Source of the DNA: an uncultured Bacilli bacterium
Lineage (GTDB): Bacteria > Bacillota_I > Bacilli_A > RF39 > UBA660
DNA: 21,769 bases
Direction: 5' to 3'
Assembly: GCA_947623705.1 (NCBI GenBank)
Contig: CANQHT010000009.1
Span: forward strand, 1-21,769
Shown here: piece after piece, positions 7,703 to 15,865 of the stretch
Numbering within the stretch: the stretch's first letter is position 1
Layout: every line of letters starts with the position of its first letter
Notes under the pieces: model-generated
The model's input: only the letters and a program-made list of their open reading frames with translations
What the model was told of the DNA's origin: nothing
Database searches by the model: none
Program-made: the position numbers and the translations under genes

Positions 7703-9212
7703 GACTTTTCACCTCTACTTCCTCTTTTAATTTACTCCGATCAATTTTACCATTCTTTGTTAAAGGAAATTCTTCTAAAGAAATTAATTTAGTCGGTAAC
7801 ATAAATACTGGTAAAACACTAGCAAGTTTCGTATGTAAATCTTTTTTATCAATACTACCAATATAAAAACCATATAATTTTGATTTTTCTTCATCAAATA
7901 TACAACAACTACGAATAACTTCCGGAATGTCCATCATGGCTTTTTCAATTTCTTCAAGTTCGATTCTATGTCCAAGATATTTAATTTGAAAATCTTTGCG
8001 ACCATTAAAAACGATATCATCTTCTTCATTATAGTAACCTAAATCACCCGTTAAATAAATTGTTTCTAAATATTTATCGTTACTTGGGTTTCTTCTAAAA
8101 TGTTTATTTGTTTGTTCTGCATTATTATAATAACCTAAGCCAACTGCTGTACCACTTACACAAATTTCTCCTACAACATTGGGCTTATTAATAATATTTT
8201 CTTCTTCATCAAGTAAGAATACTCTTTCATTAGGAAATGGTTTACCAACTGGAATTTTATCTTGATAAGTCTTTTTTCGGTCAATTTCATAATATAAACA
8301 ATTACAAGTTATTTCCGTTGGTCCATATAAATTAATAAACCGGGTATTAGGTAATTTTTCTAACCAAATATTTAAATGTTTTAAAGGCATAACTTCTCCA
8401 CTAAAGAGAATTTTTTGCACAGACTCAGGTACTTTATAATCTAAACCATGGAAAGTCGTAATTAAACATAAAGCAGAAACAGCCCAAGTCATGGTAGTAA
8501 TTTGATGATCACAGAGATAATCTAAAAGTAAAGCCGGATTTGAAAAATATTTCTTAGGAACAATTACTAAAGTAGCGCCGACTTTTATACTTGAATAGAT
8601 ATCTTTAGTAGAAACATCGAAATCAAATGGCGCTTGATTCGCAATAATATCAGTTTCTTTAAAATCAAAAAGATGCGTAAAAATATCAATAAAATCAATA
8701 ACTGATTTATGGGATATAACAACCCCTTTAGGAGTACCAGTAGAACCTGAGGTAAAATTTACATATAAAGGATCGGTATCAATATGCTTTTGATAACATT
8801 TTAATAAAATATTTTCATCGATTGGAGTATTTTGTAAATCACTAACTAAATAAATTTCTAAATCATTAAAATATTCTTTGGCAAGTTCATAATTTTCTTC
8901 ATTAGTAAGAACAATTTTGGCTTGAATAGTCTTTTTTATTTGGGTAATTCTTGCTAAAGGTAACTCGGGATTTAATAAAGTATAAAATGAACCGGCATAG
9001 ATAACTCCAAAGAAAGATATTAAAGCCTCGATTCCTTTGTCCATAAAAACAATAACTGGTTCATTAAAGATTTTTTGTCCTAAAAAAGTACCTACTGCCT
9101 TACTTCTTTTTACCCATTCAGCATAAGTAATTTGCGCATTCTCTTCAATTACGGCAATTTTATTAGGTTTTTCTTTAACACAATTATTTAAATAATCTAC
9201 TACATTATACAT
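7695..9212 (-). CDS. DltA-like amino-acid adenylating enzyme (carrier-protein ligase)
   Basis: A 505-residue stand-alone adenylation enzyme, the usual length of DltA. Core motifs: FTSGSTGTPKG (153-163), NLYGPTE (294-300), YLTGDLG (386-392), FNGRKDFQIKYLGHRIE (402-418), and NGKIDR with Lys489 near the C-terminus. Asp199 in FDFDVS fits the residue that binds the amino group of an alpha-amino acid. Two pocket regions differ from D-Ala-specific DltA: the block usually written FCGEVLP is FSGEVMP (Ser271), and the TSTPSF block is TWAVSA (242-247). It activates an amino acid with ATP and loads it on the downstream carrier protein. First gene of the operon, SD AAGG about 10 bases upstream. The D-alanine name should be treated with caution. 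Confidence 0.85.
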   Translation of the reverse strand: MYNVVDYLNNCVKEKPNKIAVIEENAQITYAEWVKRSKAVGTFLGQKIFNEPVIVFMDKGIEALISFFGVIYAGSFYTLLNPELPLARITQIKKTIQAKIVLTNEENYELAKEYFNDLEIYLVSDLQNTPIDENILLKCYQKHIDTDPLYVNFTSGSTGTPKGVVISHKSVIDFIDIFTHLFDFKETDIIANQAPFDFDVSTKDIYSSIKVGATLVIVPKKYFSNPALLLDYLCDHQITTMTWAVSALCLITTFHGLDYKVPESVQKILFSGEVMPLKHLNIWLEKLPNTRFINLYGPTEITCNCLYYEIDRKKTYQDKIPVGKPFPNERVFLLDEEENIINKPNVVGEICVSGTAVGLGYYNNAEQTNKHFRRNPSNDKYLETIYLTGDLGYYNEEDDIVFNGRKDFQIKYLGHRIELEEIEKAMMDIPEVIRSCCIFDEEKSKLYGFYIGSIDKKDLHTKLASVLPVFMLPTKLISLEEFPLTKNGKIDRSKLKEEVEVKSHV

Positions 9213-9260
9213 AATACTACTACCTTTTCATTTAATTTTCACAAAAATTTCACTATTAAT

Positions 9261-9289
9261 ATCATATAACATCAGCCTATATAATTCAA
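9261..9289 (-). promoter_or_regulatory. Predicted promoter of the Dlt-like operon
   Basis: On the minus strand TTGAAT (9289-9284) and TATGAT (9266-9261) are separated by exactly 17 bases and lie about 50 bases upstream of the adenylation gene start, leaving a leader of roughly 40 bases. No small membrane-protein gene of the DltX kind is found between this promoter and the first gene. Confidence 0.55.
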
Positions 9290-9333
9290 TATCTTTTAAG
9301 TTGCTTTTTAGCAATTTTCAGTGGCTTTTTAAG

Positions 9334-10271
9334 CTACTTTTCTTTAGTTTTAAATGTTGTTAAATATAATAGTTCTTTACTTGATATATATTCTATAACA
9401 TATTGGTTTTTCTTTTTAACTATTAAGACACCTAAAGTCTTATTATTAAGCGGTTGTTTTAGATTTTTATCACCCAATGCATATAAAATTCTAACTGTCC
9501 TACATCTTGGGGTAATACTTCTCTATTCTTTATTTCTATCACAATAAAAGAATTTAAAATATAATTAAAAAATAATAAATCTATTTTGTATACTCTATCT
9601 TCATATTTTATTTTGTATTCATGACCTAGTAAAGCAAAACCAACACCTAGTCCTAAAAACTTATTTTCTAACATTTGAATTACATATTTATGAATAACTT
9701 TTTCATCTAATTTGTCTTCTTTACTTGGTATATTTATAATAATAGGATCTTTTAACATATCATTTAAAGTTAATTTATTATTATTTTCATTTGTAATTAA
9801 TTTAATATTTTCTTTATCAGCATAAGACAATCTTTCAAATGATTTATTTTTTATTTCACTACGAAGCTCCCTTACTGATAAATTATTAAGTATTACTTGA
9901 TTAATATAATAATTTCTTTCGTTTTCATTTTTGAGTGGAATTAACTCTACATAATGTGACCACGATAATTTTTGCGACAGTGTCGCAATATTTGGAAATA
10001 TTAAATAAAATTGTCGATATCTAGACAAATTTGTGTAATTATAATTTTTACCATATTCTAAAGATAGTTTCTCTCCCCACTTTTTTATTAAATTATCCCC
10101 ATATTTGGCTCTAGATTTTCCACCTTGAGCACCCACAATCGATTTACCAATATTCCAATAGGTAAGTAAGGTATCATAATTATCTTTTAATTCTCGAACT
10201 CTTTTATTTACTTCTAAATCTTCAATATAATTTACTATTTCACCATAGTAATCTTTAATTTTTATTGCCAT
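9334..10271 (-). pseudogene. DUF1016 / YhcG-type PD-(D/E)XK nuclease-like gene, frameshifted
   Basis: The intact part (10271 down to 9459, 270 residues) has the DUF1016 N-terminal helical domain (YWNIGKSIV, LSWSHYVELI) and the PD-(D/E)XK core: YKIDLLFFN, IVIEIKN and GQLEFY. It then runs into an early stop. From 9480 the neighbouring frame continues the family C-terminus (ALGDKNLKQPL...TLGVLIVKKKNQYVIEY) to a TAG at 9334. One missing base in ...TTTTATATGCATTG explains both halves, and no slippery heptamer is present. Catalytic residues precede the break, so partial activity is possible, as is a sequencing error. Members of the family are often found with restriction or mobile genes; none is visible here. 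SD is GAGGTGGG. Confidence 0.8.
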
Positions 10272-10295
10272 AAACCCACCTCAAGGTGCTACTAT

Positions 10296-10323
10296 AACAT
10301 AATAACTTTAAAAAATTTGTCAA
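10296..10323 (-). promoter_or_regulatory. Predicted promoter of the DUF1016 gene
   Basis: On the minus strand a consensus TTGACA (10323-10318) is followed after 16 bases by TATGTT (10301-10296); a better -10-like TATAGT (10296-10291) has a long 21-base spacing. It separates the DUF1016 gene from the kinase gene upstream, after whose stop no terminator hairpin is visible. Confidence 0.45.
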
Positions 10324-10333
10324 TATTTGTCTA

Positions 10334-11542
10334 CTAATTAAAATAATATTTTATTTTAAAAGTTGTTCCTTTATTTAACTTACTTTCGACCATTATTCGC
10401 CCATTATCTTCTTCCACAATGGCTTTAGCTAGAGCAAGACCTATTCCCACACTATCTTGATGACTATTTTGACTTTTATAAAATCTTTCAAAGATATGTT
10501 GCAAATCTTTTGGACTAATACCAACTCCAAAATCCGTTATTTTAACTTCTAAATAAATATTATTATTTGTTATATCAATTAAAATTTGACTATTATCTTT
10601 GGAATGCTCTAAAGAATTTTTTAAAATATTCGTAATGGCTTCGATTTCCCAATTAAAATCACATTTTATCTTTACATTACTTTTATCATTAACGATAATT
10701 TTTATATTTTTTAAATCACTTAAACTATTAACATTTAGTACGGCTTCATCAATTATTTCTTTAACATTGTAATCATGTCTTTGAAATGTAATGGTATTGG
10801 CTTCAAACTTGGATAACTTTAAAAGACTTGCTACTAAAAAATTAATATTAGTGACTTCTCTTTTTATTTGCATAATAAAGTGTTCTTTTGTATTGCTATC
10901 CATTTCCGTATCATCAATAATATTATCTAAGGCAATGTATATCGCCGTAAGTGGTGTCTTTAATTGATGAGAAATATCCTCTAAAGAATTTTTTAATTTA
11001 ATTTTATCTTGTAAATTATTTTCAGCCATACTTTTTAGCATAACTGTTGTTTTATATAATTCTTCTTTTAAAATTGATAATTTATCTTCTTCTAAATCTC
11101 GTAAATCAATTTCATAATTGCCCATATTGATTTTTGCTAATGATTTTATAAGCTTATCGATTCTTTGATTATTTTTCTTAAAGTATTCGCTTAATAAATA
11201 AATTATAACTATTCCTAAAATAATAATTAAACTAATCTTCATAACTAAAAACATTAAATTATTGGCATTGTTTTCTTCGATAAAAGAATCACTTATGGAA
11301 TAACCATACTTATTAAGATAATTATGCTTAGATTCTTTATTATTTAAAATATCTATTAACTCGGCATCAGAAATATCTGGATTTTTTTCTTTTATTACTT
11401 CAATTAAACCATTAATTTTTTTATTAACAAGATTATTGTACCTTGCATATTCTAATTTACTTACCCCAAGAAAACCAATAAGAAAAATAATTAAAACGAT
11501 TAAAATACTAATTACTAATTTTTTTAAATCTTTATTCTTCAT
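10334..11542 (-). CDS. Two-component sensor histidine kinase
   Basis: A 402-residue membrane kinase. Two membrane segments (about 10-28 and 97-118) flank an external sensor of about 65 residues, followed by a HAMP-like linker, a HisKA domain with SHQLKTPLT (phospho-acceptor His192) and an ATPase domain with N box ITNILKNSLEHS, DFGVGI, F box FERFYKS and GIGLAL. It should phosphorylate the response regulator encoded just upstream. The short sensor and the adjacent FtsX-type ABC genes fit kinases that detect antimicrobial peptides at the membrane, which is inference. The ATG at 11542 lies inside the end of the regulator gene (11-base overlap); a TTG one codon upstream is less likely. Confidence 0.92.
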   Translation of the reverse strand: MKNKDLKKLVISILIVLIIFLIGFLGVSKLEYARYNNLVNKKINGLIEVIKEKNPDISDAELIDILNNKESKHNYLNKYGYSISDSFIEENNANNLMFLVMKISLIIILGIVIIYLLSEYFKKNNQRIDKLIKSLAKINMGNYEIDLRDLEEDKLSILKEELYKTTVMLKSMAENNLQDKIKLKNSLEDISHQLKTPLTAIYIALDNIIDDTEMDSNTKEHFIMQIKREVTNINFLVASLLKLSKFEANTITFQRHDYNVKEIIDEAVLNVNSLSDLKNIKIIVNDKSNVKIKCDFNWEIEAITNILKNSLEHSKDNSQILIDITNNNIYLEVKITDFGVGISPKDLQHIFERFYKSQNSHQDSVGIGLALAKAIVEEDNGRIMVESKLNKGTTFKIKYYFN

Positions 11543-12194
11543 CAATCCGATACCCTATTCCTTTTATGGTAACAATTATATCTGTTTTAAGTTTCTCTCT
11601 TAAGCGATTAACATACACCGTTAAAGTATGATCATCAACATCATTACCTGTCCATTCCCATAATTTATCAAGTATTGTTCCTCTTCTTACCACTTTATTC
11701 AAATTCAAAAATAATAAATGGAGAATTTTTAATTCCAAACTAGATATTTCAATTTTTTTATCATCTTTATATACTACCATTTTATCTAAATCAAAAGTAA
11801 TATCTTTAATTTTAATAATTTCTTTTTGATTTTTACGAAGTAATATTTTATTAACGCGAGCCAGTAATTCTTTGGTTGAAAAAGGTTTGGTTAAATAATC
11901 TTCGGCCCCAATGTTAAGACCTGCAACAATGTCATTTTCATCATCTTTAGCAGTTAAGAAAATTGTGGGAATACTTGCATCTTTAATAAAATCTTTAAAT
12001 AAATTAAAACCACTTCCATCCGGTAAAGTTATATCTAAAATTATTAACATTATTTTTGTTTTTAAATCCGAATTTAAAATATTTTTTGCCTCATTTATAG
12101 TTCTTGCACTTATGATACATAATCCGGCATTTTTAAAAGAATAAGTTAACCCTTCAATAATACTTTCATTATCTTCAATTAATAGAATTTGCAT
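11532..12194 (-). CDS. OmpR/PhoB-family response regulator
   Basis: A 220-residue regulator. The receiver domain (1-117) shows the acidic pair Glu7/Asp8, phospho-acceptor Asp54 in IILDITLPDG, LTAKDD and YLTKPFS. The winged-helix output domain (about 125-220) includes SSLELKILHLL, the DNA-contact helix DDHTLTVYVNRLREKL and the terminal IKGIGYRI. Strong SD AAAGGAGG. It lies 67 bases after the FtsX permease gene and is coupled to the kinase. Its likely target is the direct repeat GTTACAA-N4-GTTACAA in the promoter of the ABC genes upstream, giving a self-controlled export module. Confidence 0.93.
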   Translation of the reverse strand: MQILLIEDNESIIEGLTYSFKNAGLCIISARTINEAKNILNSDLKTKIMLIILDITLPDGSGFNLFKDFIKDASIPTIFLTAKDDENDIVAGLNIGAEDYLTKPFSTKELLARVNKILLRKNQKEIIKIKDITFDLDKMVVYKDDKKIEISSLELKILHLLFLNLNKVVRRGTILDKLWEWTGNDVDDHTLTVYVNRLREKLKTDIIVTIKGIGYRIDEE

Positions 12195-12261
12195 ACTTGC
12201 CTCCTTTACTTATTTTATCTTAAGAAATGGAAAAAGAAAAGTTAATTTCCTTTCCTAATTT

Positions 12262-14961
12262 TTAAATATTTTCATTACGAATTGTATCAATCATATTTTG
12301 TTTATTAATTTTACTAATAGAAAAATGCATGATTGTAATAATAAGTAAGAAGACCACTAAACAAGTTATAATAATGGCTAAGATAGGTGGTTCATATTTT
12401 AAAGCATAATTACCATCACAGACAACACGATAGATAATGTAAGATAAACCTAGACCAATTGGGACACCAATAGTTAAAGACTTAATACCATAGAATAAAC
12501 TTTCTAACCTAATCATTTTATTAAATTCTTTATTAGTCATGCCAATACTTTTTAAAGTCGCAAATTCTCTTCTTCTTAAATTCATATTAGTAGTTATCGT
12601 ATTAAAAATATTTGTGATACCAATAAGAGCAATTACGGTAATAAAACCATATAAGAAAATACCTACTAAAGTAAACATTGATTGCATAATCTCGGCATTA
12701 CCGGTGCTATTTTGAATTTCGACATCATCACCTTTAAATAATGTTTCTAATTCTTTAACGGTCGTATCGGCATCTTTACTATCAATATAAACTATACAAA
12801 ATTTATCATCAGTTAAATTCTCATAATAAGAATAATTCAAATACACAATCGGAACATAAACGACATCTTCAAAAACCTTGGGCACTTTATTTGTTACTTT
12901 CGCTATCGGAATATTTAACTCTTGATAATGATTTGTCGAATGAATGGAACCATCTTCATAATTTTCATAAGTCTTTTTAATGATTACCTGACTCTTAATT
13001 GTATCACCTTTTTTAAAATCAAAATAATCTAATTCAATATTTTTTTTACTACCGGCATCAAAGTAAAGAAAACTATTTTTTAAAATGCCTTGATCTTTAA
13101 CTGAGTCATAATTTAGATTAAGAGATTGAGCATATTTTTTAAACTTCTCTTCATTTAATAAATAGATAAAGAATGTTTCTTCTTCATTGTTATTTACATT
13201 GGCAACTTTCTTATATTCATCACTATAATCATAATCTTTAACATCAGCATTGAAACCATAAGTAATGGAATAATCTTTAATACTTTTAATATTATCTAAC
13301 TCTTTCAATTTACTAGTTATGGCATCATCATTATTAAAATGGAAGGAGACATTATAATCTTGGGCTTGCAGTTCTAAATCAAGGGTTTTAAAAGCTGTTG
13401 TCATAAAGTAAGAAAGAGCAATAAAAACGGAGGAACAAATAATAATACTAATAACAGTTGTCCGATATTTTTTCCGGCTTCGTTTTAAATTCTTATAAGA
13501 GATATCCCCACCAATACCAAATATTTTATGAATAAATTTTGGTACTTTTAAACCTTTTCTTTTAATACTTATATCTTCACTATTGCGAATGGCAGTGATA
13601 GGTGGAATACTACTTGCTTTTTTAGCACTCTTTCTTGCGGATAAGAAAATAGTAAGAATTCCAAGTAAAATGGTAATAACAATAACTAAAGGAGAAAAGG
13701 CAAAGACTAGATGCATATCATCCGCTAAAGCATTCGATAATAATTTACCACTGATAAGGATTAAGATATAACCCGCCAGTAAACCACTAAGTATTCCTAA
13801 AGGAATCGCTATAACTCCTAAAACTAGACCTTCAAAATAAACTTTTTTCTTAATTTGTTTTTTAGTGGTCCCAATACTTCTAAGCATTCCGTATTCCCGA
13901 ATCTTTTCCGTTAGGGAAATAGCAAAACTATTTTTAATACAAAATACGGAAGTAAAAATAATAATCACGGTAACAATTAAGCAAACCATTAATAGTGATC
14001 TTAAAGTTTCATTTTGGGTAATACCCGTTTCTAAAGTAATTAAATAATTATTACTATGAACTTCATAAGAGCCTTCTAAAGCTTCTTTAATTTGGTCAAT
14101 TTTTGTTTGATTTAATGCACCAGAGGGAAATAAATAATCATAATAATATTTTTGTAAATCAGCTGGCATATCTAATATTTCGGCTGTCGTTAAGTAAGGG
14201 TTAATTAAACCTTTTCTGTTATATCTTACATAAATATCTAAATTACTTGCCATATTATTATTTTTTAAAGTAACGAAGGTATAACCAGGGGCATTATAAC
14301 TTTCAATATTAGAATTAGGTCTTTTAATAAAACCAACAACTTCATAAGTATATTCCTCTGTATCAATTATACTTTCTAAACCTTTATCACATATAGTACC
14401 AGTATCTACTTCTTCATCTGGACATTCAAAAAGACTATAAGGATTATTTTGATTTAGAATATTTCCCGATTCATTTTGAATTCTTTTGCCAATATTTAGG
14501 GTTATTTTATCCCCTATTTTTAAAGTTACTTTCCCATTAGTTTCTAAATGCTCAGGCACTAAAATTTCATGTTCATTTAAAGGTAGATGGCCTAACGTTA
14601 AAGTAAGACCTAAATTAGTAAAAGAAACATTATCGACGCCAATAACATAAACATAAGGTTTATATTCATTTTGAATACCAGCAAGTTTAGCATAACCAAT
14701 GCGACTTACAGCATCATAACTTTCAATCTTTTTATTTAATTTAAAAATACTTTCATCACTTTTAGATACATCCGAGAATACAAAATGAAAATTACCTTTT
14801 TCAATTTTTTCATATTCGATTAAACTTTGCCGCATGGAGAAAAACATAGTTGATAAAGCCGAGATTAAAGCCGTTGATAAAATAATCCCAATAATAGTTA
14901 CTAAAGTTCTTTTCTTATTTAACTTTAAATTTTGATAAGTTAATTTTTGTAATATTTTCAA
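12262..14961 (-). CDS. Large FtsX/MacB-type ABC transporter permease
   Basis: An 899-residue permease made of two FtsX-like halves. Each has a leading membrane helix (about 17-39 and 495-515), a large extracytoplasmic domain and a group of three helices (about 325-440 and 755-885). Both halves carry the conserved REYGMLRSIGTTKKQI / RREFATLKSIGMTNKEF segment at a membrane exit. Such permeases with a LolD-like ATPase and a two-component pair export or shed antimicrobial peptides in low-GC Gram-positives. Two Cys in the first external domain (ECPDEEVDTGTIC) could form a disulfide. Translation probably begins at TTG 14961, with AGGTGA 6 bases upstream inside the ATPase gene end; no internal Met fits. 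The ligand is unknown. Confidence 0.92.
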   Translation of the reverse strand: MKILQKLTYQNLKLNKKRTLVTIIGIILSTALISALSTMFFSMRQSLIEYEKIEKGNFHFVFSDVSKSDESIFKLNKKIESYDAVSRIGYAKLAGIQNEYKPYVYVIGVDNVSFTNLGLTLTLGHLPLNEHEILVPEHLETNGKVTLKIGDKITLNIGKRIQNESGNILNQNNPYSLFECPDEEVDTGTICDKGLESIIDTEEYTYEVVGFIKRPNSNIESYNAPGYTFVTLKNNNMASNLDIYVRYNRKGLINPYLTTAEILDMPADLQKYYYDYLFPSGALNQTKIDQIKEALEGSYEVHSNNYLITLETGITQNETLRSLLMVCLIVTVIIIFTSVFCIKNSFAISLTEKIREYGMLRSIGTTKKQIKKKVYFEGLVLGVIAIPLGILSGLLAGYILILISGKLLSNALADDMHLVFAFSPLVIVITILLGILTIFLSARKSAKKASSIPPITAIRNSEDISIKRKGLKVPKFIHKIFGIGGDISYKNLKRSRKKYRTTVISIIICSSVFIALSYFMTTAFKTLDLELQAQDYNVSFHFNNDDAITSKLKELDNIKSIKDYSITYGFNADVKDYDYSDEYKKVANVNNNEEETFFIYLLNEEKFKKYAQSLNLNYDSVKDQGILKNSFLYFDAGSKKNIELDYFDFKKGDTIKSQVIIKKTYENYEDGSIHSTNHYQELNIPIAKVTNKVPKVFEDVVYVPIVYLNYSYYENLTDDKFCIVYIDSKDADTTVKELETLFKGDDVEIQNSTGNAEIMQSMFTLVGIFLYGFITVIALIGITNIFNTITTNMNLRRREFATLKSIGMTNKEFNKMIRLESLFYGIKSLTIGVPIGLGLSYIIYRVVCDGNYALKYEPPILAIIITCLVVFLLIITIMHFSISKINKQNMIDTIRNENI

Positions 14962-14963
14962 TG

Positions 14964-15632
14964 TTAATCACCTACTATTTTACCATCTTCGATTTTAATA
15001 ATTCGATTAGCATATTTAGCAATTTCCATATTATGCGTAATCATAATTATGGTTTGATTATAATCTTTATTCATCTTTTTTAATAGTTCAATAATTTCTT
15101 CACTGGCTTTACTATCTAAGTTACCTGTTGGTTCATCTGCTAAAATTATTGTTGGCCTTGTAATTAAGGCTCTACCTATTGATGTTCTTTGTTGTTGGCC
15201 TCCAGATAATTCATTGGGTAAATGTTTTCTTCTATTTTTTAAACCTAAAATGGTAATTAAATTATTTAATTCTTCTTCATCTACTTTTCGACCATCTAAT
15301 TCTAACGGTAAAGTAATATTTTCTTCGACATTAAGAATAGGAATAAGATTATAAAATTGATAGACTAATCCGACTTGTCTTCTTCTAAAAATAGCAAGCT
15401 TTTCATCATTAAAATTATAAATATCTTCTCCTGCTAAAAAAACTTTGCCACTCGTTGGTTTATCTACTCCCCCAATTAAATGGAGTAAAGTTGATTTCCC
15501 ACTACCACTGGCTCCGACAATAGCCACAAATTCTCCTTTTTTCACACTTAAAGAGACATTATCTAAGGCAACAACTTTATTTTCGCCTTTGCCATATATT
15601 TTGGTTAAATTTTGGACTTTTAATATTTCCAT
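14964..15632 (-). CDS. ABC transporter ATPase (LolD/MacB/SalX type)
   Basis: A 222-residue ATPase with Walker A GASGSGKST (40-48), Q-loop LVYQFYNLIP, signature LSGGQQQR, Walker B IILADEPTGNLD and H-loop ITHN. The YQFYNLIP and GNLD wording is typical of the MacB/LolD/SalX branch that drives FtsX-like permeases. The permease gene starts only 3 bases past its stop. SD is AAAGGA. It is the first gene of the exporter/two-component operon, directly behind a promoter carrying a probable response-regulator box. Confidence 0.94.
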   Translation of the reverse strand: MEILKVQNLTKIYGKGENKVVALDNVSLSVKKGEFVAIVGASGSGKSTLLHLIGGVDKPTSGKVFLAGEDIYNFNDEKLAIFRRRQVGLVYQFYNLIPILNVEENITLPLELDGRKVDEEELNNLITILGLKNRRKHLPNELSGGQQQRTSIGRALITRPTIILADEPTGNLDSKASEEIIELLKKMNKDYNQTIIMITHNMEIAKYANRIIKIEDGKIVGD

Positions 15633-15661
15633 ACACTTCTTCCTTTCATCTCTTTAATTAT

Positions 15662-15691
15662 ATTATAACCAGTGTTACAAGTAAGTTACAA
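15662..15691 (-). promoter_or_regulatory. Promoter with OmpR-type direct repeat for the ABC/two-component operon
   Basis: On the minus strand -35 TTGTAA (15691-15686) and -10 TATAAT (15667-15662) are 18 bases apart. The heptamer GTTACAA occurs twice on the plus strand (15674-15680 and 15685-15691) with an 11-base step, covering the -35 box and the spacer. Two in-line half-sites about one helical turn apart are the usual target of OmpR-type regulators, and the regulator gene is downstream in the same operon. Binding is inference. Confidence 0.65.
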
Positions 15692-15697
15692 ATATTT

Positions 15698-15729
15698 AAA
15701 AAAAATAGCACTCAATTAAGAGCACTATT
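15698..15729 (-). terminator. Rho-independent terminator of the candidate small RNA
   Basis: On the minus strand AATAGTGCTC (15729-15720) pairs with GAGTGCTATT (15713-15704) around a 6-base loop, with two adjacent G-U pairs, followed by eight U (15705-15698). The G-U pairs become C-A mismatches on the plus strand, so the signal is minus-specific. It ends the small RNA just before the exporter operon promoter. Confidence 0.7.
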
Positions 15730-15773
15730 AAGGGGGTTTGGAAACCTCATACTTGGAGGTGAGATTTCTGTGT
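15698..15773 (-). ncRNA. Candidate small RNA complementary to a ribosome-binding site
   Basis: A -10 TATAAT on the minus strand (15785-15780; the -35 is weak) would start a transcript near 15773 that ends about 75 bases later at a good terminator. No reading frame fits. The RNA contains TCACCTCC, and its plus-strand complement reads GGAGGTGA (15755-15762), 7 bases, GTG (15770-15772), then immediately TAA. Thus the RNA is antisense to a perfect SD plus start codon that has no coding sequence behind it. This resembles the antisense RNA of type I toxin-antitoxin systems with the toxin gene lost or located elsewhere. The structure is seen; the role is inference. Confidence 0.4.
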
Positions 15774-15865
15774 AAAAACATTATATCGTTTTTACAATTT
15801 AAGTATATAAAGAATTTTTGAAAAAAACAAGAGCAAAAAGCAAATTTATGCCGGACAAAAAAGCA

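Noticed and set aside
9321..9345. Plus-strand hairpin GTGGCTT-TTT-AAGCTAC followed by TTTTCTTT
   Set aside because: It looks like a terminator on the plus strand, but no plus-strand gene leads into it and the minus strand lacks a U tract.
9477..9490. Programmed -1 frameshift in the DUF1016 gene
   Set aside because: No X-XXY-YYZ slippery heptamer in the right phase and no following stem; a simple one-base loss explains it.
11911..12144. Plus-strand 77-codon open frame
   Set aside because: Antisense to the receiver domain of the response regulator; a composition effect.
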